Made by a program: the position numbers and the translations under genes. Source: Thermosyntropha lipolytica DSM 11003 (GTDB taxonomy: Bacteria > Bacillota > Syntrophomonadia > Syntrophomonadales > Syntrophomonadaceae). Taken from it: 54,764 nt of DNA. Location of the stretch: positions 1 through 54,764 of the forward strand of contig NZ_FQWY01000014.1 in the NCBI RefSeq assembly GCF_900129805.1, written 5' to 3'. How positions within the stretch are numbered: the first letter of the stretch is position 1; each line of letters begins with the position of its first letter. The notes under the pieces were generated by a model. It searched no databases, was not told the DNA's origin, and saw nothing but the letters and a program-made list of their open reading frames with translations. This document shows, piece after piece, positions 51,232 to 54,764 of this stretch.

Positions 51232-52600
51232 ATATGCCTATTAACTTTGCCATTTGCTTTGCCATGAAACATGCACATATAGCCACAACCAGAGGTATTA
51301 TAAAAGCTAGTACCGCCCATTTCAGGCTTCCGGTTTCTTTTTTTACCGTCCATAAAGTAGTAGCACAGGGGTAATGCAAAAGAGAAAAGAGCATCACACA
51401 AACTGCTGTTCCCGCCGTCCATCCCTGCTGTTCAACCAGTATTTTTTTTAAAGCCGTAAGGCTTTCTACTTCTATCATGGTGCCGGTTGCCAGATAGCCC
51501 ATAAGCATCAGAGGAAGCACCAGCTCATTAGCCGGCAATCCTAAAATAAAGGCAGTCAAGATAACCCCATCTATCCCTATAATCCTGGCCGGGAAATCAA
51601 GAAGATTGGTCATATGCTTAAAAAGACTTGCATCTCCCACCATAGTATTAGCCATAAGCCAAATTAATGCTCCGGCAGGGGCAGCAACCTTTACTGCCCT
51701 CATCAAAACAAAAATAATCCTATCCAGAATTGACCTTACTATAACCTGCCCTAAAACAGGCTTACGGTATGGTGGAAGCTCTAAAGCAAAACTTGATGGC
51801 ATTCCTTTAAGTAAAGTCTTTGTTAAAAGAAATGATATAAAAAAAGTAGTTAAGATCCCTGTTAATACCAAGAAAGCTACACAGAAGGCAGCTATAAAAT
51901 TTTTATAAATACCCATTCCGCCCCAAAAAATTATAGATAAAGCAATGAAGAGCGGAAATCGGCCATTACAGGGAACAAAGTTGTTGGTAAGTACAGCGAT
52001 CATACGTTCCCGCGGAGAATCTATAATCCGGCACGAAGTTACTCCCGCCGCATTACACCCAAATCCCATACACATGGTAAGAGCCTGCTTACCGCAAGTT
52101 CCCACCTTATTAAATATGCTATCCAGATTAAAAGCAACCCGGGGTAAATATCCTGCATCTTCCAAAAGAGTAAACAAAGGAAAAAAAATTGCCATGGGAG
52201 GCAGCATAACGGCAACTACCCAAGTAGTACAGCGATAAACACCCTGCACCAAAAATCCATAAATAAAATCCGGGCACCCCAAGAATAAAAGAAGACGGGT
52301 AATCTTATCTTCTAGAAAATTAAAGAAAGCAAACAAAGCCAGAGAAGGATAATTGGCACCGACAATAGTTATAAAAAACACCAGGGCCAACAAGATAAGC
52401 ATTACAGGAATGCCCAAATATTTGGAAGTTACTATATCATCAATAAAATGGTCTATATCCTTTTGGCGGCCACCCTTTACCACTACCTTGCGAGCTATAG
52501 TTTCTGCCTGCTGATAAATATTAGTCAGGATAAGCTCACTATATTCTCGCCCTTCTTTTTCCATATCTATTTTGTATAAATGAGAAACCGTATTATTCAT
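51230..52600 (-). CDS. feoB: FeoB membrane (Gate/nucleoside-recognition) part, separate gene
   Basis: 456 residues from ATG 52598-52600; the frame is open ten codons further. It is the C-terminal half of a ferrous iron transporter: membrane helices with two Gate domains. Conserved FeoB stretches include AIFFPLFTLLEDAGYLPRVA, MGFGCNAAGVTSCRII with the functional cysteines, SPRERMIAVLTNNFVPCNGR and ILGLPANELVLPLMLMGYLA. The G-domain is encoded by the preceding gene, and the two frames overlap as ATGA, so translation is coupled. It moves Fe2+ across the inner membrane. Confidence 0.9.
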   Translation of the reverse strand: MNNTVSHLYKIDMEKEGREYSELILTNIYQQAETIARKVVVKGGRQKDIDHFIDDIVTSKYLGIPVMLILLALVFFITIVGANYPSLALFAFFNFLEDKITRLLLFLGCPDFIYGFLVQGVYRCTTWVVAVMLPPMAIFFPLFTLLEDAGYLPRVAFNLDSIFNKVGTCGKQALTMCMGFGCNAAGVTSCRIIDSPRERMIAVLTNNFVPCNGRFPLFIALSIIFWGGMGIYKNFIAAFCVAFLVLTGILTTFFISFLLTKTLLKGMPSSFALELPPYRKPVLGQVIVRSILDRIIFVLMRAVKVAAPAGALIWLMANTMVGDASLFKHMTNLLDFPARIIGIDGVILTAFILGLPANELVLPLMLMGYLATGTMIEVESLTALKKILVEQQGWTAGTAVCVMLFSLLHYPCATTLWTVKKETGSLKWAVLAFIIPLVVAICACFMAKQMAKLIGI

Positions 52601-53355
52601 ATAAAAAGAACACCACTTTCCTCCATCCAATACTTTCTTATCCCTTCCCAGATACTCTCATCACCATCTAAAACGCGTAAAGCAAGCCAGCGCGGATTTA
52701 TAAACCGGCTGCCAGGCCAGGCCTTTATCTCTTCCTGTATCCTATCCAGCAGGGCTTCTAAATCATCATCATATCTGACCACCCGGGGAGAAGTCTTTAT
52801 TTTACCTTCTACCATATCCCTGATTAATGATTTAAGTTCTTCTATCCCTATCCCTTTTCTAGCTGCTGCCTCCACCACCGGAACCCCTAGTTCTTCCGCT
52901 AAAGCTTTGGTATTTACATATATAGATTTTCTTTCGGCTTCATCAATCAAATTTACACAAACAATAACCTTATCTGTTATTTCTAGTATCTGCAAAACCA
53001 GGTTGAGATTTCTTTCCAAACAGGTAGCATCCACAACTACTACCGTAACATCCGGACAGGCAAAACAGATAAAATCCCGTGCAACCAGTTCATCAGAAGA
53101 ACGGGCCAAAAGCGAATAAGTTCCAGGTAAATCCACGATTTTATAAGTGCGCCCGGCAAAAGCATATTCACCCTGGGTTATAATAACCGTTTTCCCCGGC
53201 CAGTTGCCGGTATGCTGTCTGAGACCAGTCAAGCTGTTAAATAAAGTGCTTTTACCTGTATTAGGATTACCGGCTAAAGCTATTACTGGCTCATCCGCGG
53301 AAGAAAGATGGATATTAAATCTTTTTCTAACCTTAAAAAAATGCCCCGCATCCAT
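52597..53355 (-). CDS. feoB: FeoB N-terminal GTPase part, separate gene
   Basis: 252 residues. The G domain has G1 ALAGNPNTGKSTLFNSLTGL, G3 DLPGTYSLLARSSDE, and G4 CVNLIDEAE. The region after it (about 170-252) matches the helical GDI domain of FeoB. It stops with TGA overlapping the ATG of the membrane part by ATGA. FeoB is normally one protein of about 650-750 residues; here both halves are complete with sound junctions, so a natural split rather than a frameshift is likely. Small cytoplasmic GTPase driving or gating iron uptake. Confidence 0.9.
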   Translation of the reverse strand: MDAGHFFKVRKRFNIHLSSADEPVIALAGNPNTGKSTLFNSLTGLRQHTGNWPGKTVIITQGEYAFAGRTYKIVDLPGTYSLLARSSDELVARDFICFACPDVTVVVVDATCLERNLNLVLQILEITDKVIVCVNLIDEAERKSIYVNTKALAEELGVPVVEAAARKGIGIEELKSLIRDMVEGKIKTSPRVVRYDDDLEALLDRIQEEIKAWPGSRFINPRWLALRVLDGDESIWEGIRKYWMEESGVLFI

Positions 53356-53378
53356 ATAGAAACATCTCCTCCCTGCTG

Positions 53379-53600
53379 CTATTTGGCGATTAATATCTTA
53401 CCTGCCTCCTTGGCGCGTAAGGCAATAAGCGTATCACGTACTTCAAAAACAATTGGGCTTCCTCCTGGTCCTTGGCGTATACTCTTAACAGCGGTTCCCG
53501 GTACAAACCCTAAATCCAAAAGCCTCCTTCTAACAAACCCTTCTAACCTTACCTCCTTTATTACTCCACTCTCTCCGGTTTGAAGCTGGGAAAGCCTCAT
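53379..53600 (-). CDS. feoA: Ferrous iron transport protein FeoA
   Basis: 73 residues, SH3-like FeoA fold: MRLSQLQTGESGVIKEV, RRRLLDLGFVPGTAVK and FEVRDTLIALRAKEAGKILI. It works with FeoB in Fe2+ uptake. GGAGG is about nine bases before the ATG. It is followed after 23 bases by the FeoB GTPase gene, making feoA-feoB(G)-feoB(TM). The upstream region is AT-rich, but I cannot support a defined Fur or DtxR box. Confidence 0.93.
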   Translation of the reverse strand: MRLSQLQTGESGVIKEVRLEGFVRRRLLDLGFVPGTAVKSIRQGPGGSPIVFEVRDTLIALRAKEAGKILIAK

Positions 53601-53714
53601 CCATAAAGGCCTCCTTTATTTATAGTTTTAAGTATAGGTTCTGACATTTTATAATAAGCAAATAATCTGAAAAATGTTACTTTATAGTCGCTTTATTGAA
53701 CCTACACCACAAAC

Positions 53715-53750
53715 AAAAAACTCCGGCAAGCTTTTTACTTACCGGAGTAA
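53715..53750 (-). terminator. Terminator after the NAD(P)H oxidoreductase gene
   Basis: ACTCCGGCAAG and CTTACCGGAGT form a stem with one mismatch; the minus strand ends in TTTTTT. It separates the oxidoreductase from feoA. Confidence 0.8.
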
Positions 53751-53775
53751 TGTTTGCACTTCGACGGCTCAGGTA

Positions 53776-54357
53776 TCAAACAAATTCCTGAATAAGCCGT
53801 CTAACTTCGTTCAGCATATTTTTTCTTTCCTCATCACTAACGGTTGTTACCGCATAGAAAATCTTGCTCTTGTACTCGGCAAAACCACAAAAACCAAACA
53901 GAGCCTGGGCAATCCCCCAATCTATTACTTTATCCAGGCCGGTAGCCTTAGCAGCATTTTCATCAGCACCGGCAGTAGTAATAACAAGCCCTTTTTTGCC
54001 TGTAAGCAACCCTCTAGGGCCGCTTTCCGTATACTCATAAGCAAACCCTACACTGAAAACCCGATCCATATAGCCCCGCATTATAGCCGGCACTGAATAC
54101 CACCATATCGGTGCCACCAAAATTACTATGTCAGCATTTTTCACATCTTCCTGCTCCCTTTTTATATCTGCAGGAATATTCCCGGTATGAAAGCCTTCAA
54201 AATCCTCCCTTGAAAGTACAGGATTAAAATTCATAGCATAGAGATCTTTTACCTTGACTTCAACCCCTTTTTTCTGAAGCTCTTCCTTAACTACTGCGGC
54301 AATAGCTGCATTAAAACTTAAAGGATTAGGATGGGCATATACCAGTAATGCCTGCAC
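53776..54357 (-). CDS. NAD(P)H oxidoreductase, flavodoxin-like fold (NQO/KefF family)
   Basis: 193 residues. The N-terminus ALLVYAHPNPLSFNAAIAA binds the FMN/FAD phosphate in this family. IVILVAPIWWYSVPAIMRGY is the conserved core segment, followed by RVFSVGFAYEYTESGPRGLL and KKGLVITTAGADENAA. Such proteins reduce quinones or similar electrophiles with NAD(P)H; the substrate here is unknown. GGAGGTG lies upstream of the ATG. Confidence 0.88.
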   Translation of the reverse strand: MQALLVYAHPNPLSFNAAIAAVVKEELQKKGVEVKVKDLYAMNFNPVLSREDFEGFHTGNIPADIKREQEDVKNADIVILVAPIWWYSVPAIMRGYMDRVFSVGFAYEYTESGPRGLLTGKKGLVITTAGADENAAKATGLDKVIDWGIAQALFGFCGFAEYKSKIFYAVTTVSDEERKNMLNEVRRLIQEFV

Positions 54358-54486
54358 AAAAACACCTCCTCACATTTGCCCTATTATTATATCCAGAAAA
54401 TAAAGGAAATTGCAATAAACTGCCTCTATCCGATAGTGTCAACTTTTTATAGGATATTTATAAATTAATGACCACTCTATTTTGGT

Positions 54487-54764
54487 TTATAAATTAGATG
54501 TTCCATTATGCATATCTTTCAAACATTTAAACATTGGTATCACTTTACCTTTGCTTAATATGGGCACATTATTTAATTGTTCACGTGTTCTGGTAAAGGT
54601 ATTGCTGACCTTTAAGGCCATAGCTTTTTCTAGGCTATAGCTTTTCTTTGGTTCCTGTTTTAAATGCTTCAGGCTGATCTTGCCGCCGCTACTTAAGTAT
54701 GCTCGCAGTTCAGCCATTGCTCGCAGTCCTTCCCGACTCCAACCCATTGGGCGGCTACTTAAAC
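54487..54764 (-). CDS. ISLre2-family transposase, C-terminal part, cut by the window edge
   Basis: The frame is open to the right edge. The end of the protein reads LSSRPMGWSREGLRAMAELR, then AYLSSGGKISLKHLKQ, which is the typical C-terminus of ISLre2 (UPF0236) transposases. The last 40 residues are basic. The first ATG inside the window (54747) is internal, so the gene must start beyond the edge. The end of the element lies between its stop and the oxidoreductase; the stretch from about 54430 (ATAGTGTCAACTTTTTATAG) could contain the terminal repeat, but the other end is not available for comparison. Confidence 0.8.
   Translation of the reverse strand, partial: LSSRPMGWSREGLRAMAELRAYLSSGGKISLKHLKQEPKKSYSLEKAMALKVSNTFTRTREQLNNVPILSKGKVIPMFKCLKDMHNGTSNL

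Noticed and set aside
52597-52630. Frameshift pseudogene of feoB
   Set aside because: The two halves are each complete, the junction is a clean ATGA overlap, and no part of the domains is missing.
53601-53700. Fur or DtxR box upstream of feoA
   Set aside because: The region is AT-rich with imperfect symmetry, but no stretch matches either consensus well enough.
1-54764. CRISPR array, prophage, rRNA operon or replication origin
   Set aside because: No regularly spaced repeats, phage structural genes, rRNA sequence, or dnaA-box cluster was noticed.

Overview
The window looks like the chromosome of a Gram-positive, endospore-forming, syntrophic fatty-acid-oxidising anaerobe, most likely a member of the Syntrophomonadaceae (Syntrophomonas-like). 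The reasons are the beta-oxidation genes (3-hydroxybutyryl-CoA dehydrogenase, crotonase, two further crotonase-fold proteins, an acyl-CoA dehydrogenase), a trimeric NAD-linked [FeFe]-hydrogenase with all of its maturases, an alpha/beta-type spore protein, the sporulation membrane protein YtaF, strong AGGAGG-type ribosome binding sites with frequent TTG and GTG starts, and no respiratory chain genes. The genus is an inference from gene content; no database search was possible.

Layout. 1-233: left edge cut inside an IS607-type serine recombinase. 354-5988: purine salvage (NCS2 permease, adenine deaminase), a crotonase-fold protein, a metallo-beta-lactamase-fold hydrolase and a bacteriohemerythrin. 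6105-15157: tRNA-Leu(GAG), an orphan oligopeptide-binding protein, then the minus-strand housekeeping run polA-mutM-ytaF-coaE-lytic transglycosylase, and an ECF sigma/anti-sigma pair. 15385-18131: tRNA-Leu(CAA), a secreted peptidoglycan-binding-like protein, then hbd-crt. 18281-24402: dnaE-mtrB(TRAP)-pyk, a spore protein and an AhpD-fold protein. 24523-30071: two unrecognised helical proteins, a TauE/SafE permease and a GapN-like aldehyde dehydrogenase. 30412-38488: the hydrogenase island hydC-hydB-hydA, a TM1266-type small protein, hydG, an unknown 99-aa gene, hydE and hydF. 38524-46346: another crotonase-fold protein, tRNA-Pro(CGG), an HD-GYP protein, a PAS histidine kinase, the PPDK regulator and a DUF763 protein. 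46388-51215: acyl-CoA dehydrogenase, small unknown genes and minD-minE-minC. 51230-54764: a split FeoB, FeoA, an NAD(P)H oxidoreductase, and the right edge inside an ISLre2-type transposase.

How the genes fit together. Acyl-CoA dehydrogenase, crotonase and hydroxyacyl-CoA dehydrogenase generate NADH from fatty acyl-CoA; HydCBA can dispose of these electrons as H2, and HydE, HydF and HydG build its H-cluster. FeoAB can supply the ferrous iron these proteins need. Pyruvate kinase, PEP/pyruvate control (the PPDK regulator) and the GapN-like enzyme belong to central carbon metabolism.

The most striking non-coding signal is in the hydrogenase island. The gap before hydG can fold into a three-way junction whose AAAGGGG joining strand can pair with a downstream CCCCTTT. 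The same CCCCTTT stretch can instead cover the hydG Shine-Dalgarno, which is the logic of a translational riboswitch. The gap before the TM1266 gene carries two sequence blocks closely matching this leader, here joined to an intrinsic terminator that has a competing upstream arm. I do not recognise either leader as a known RNA class; together they are the best candidate for an undescribed system here.
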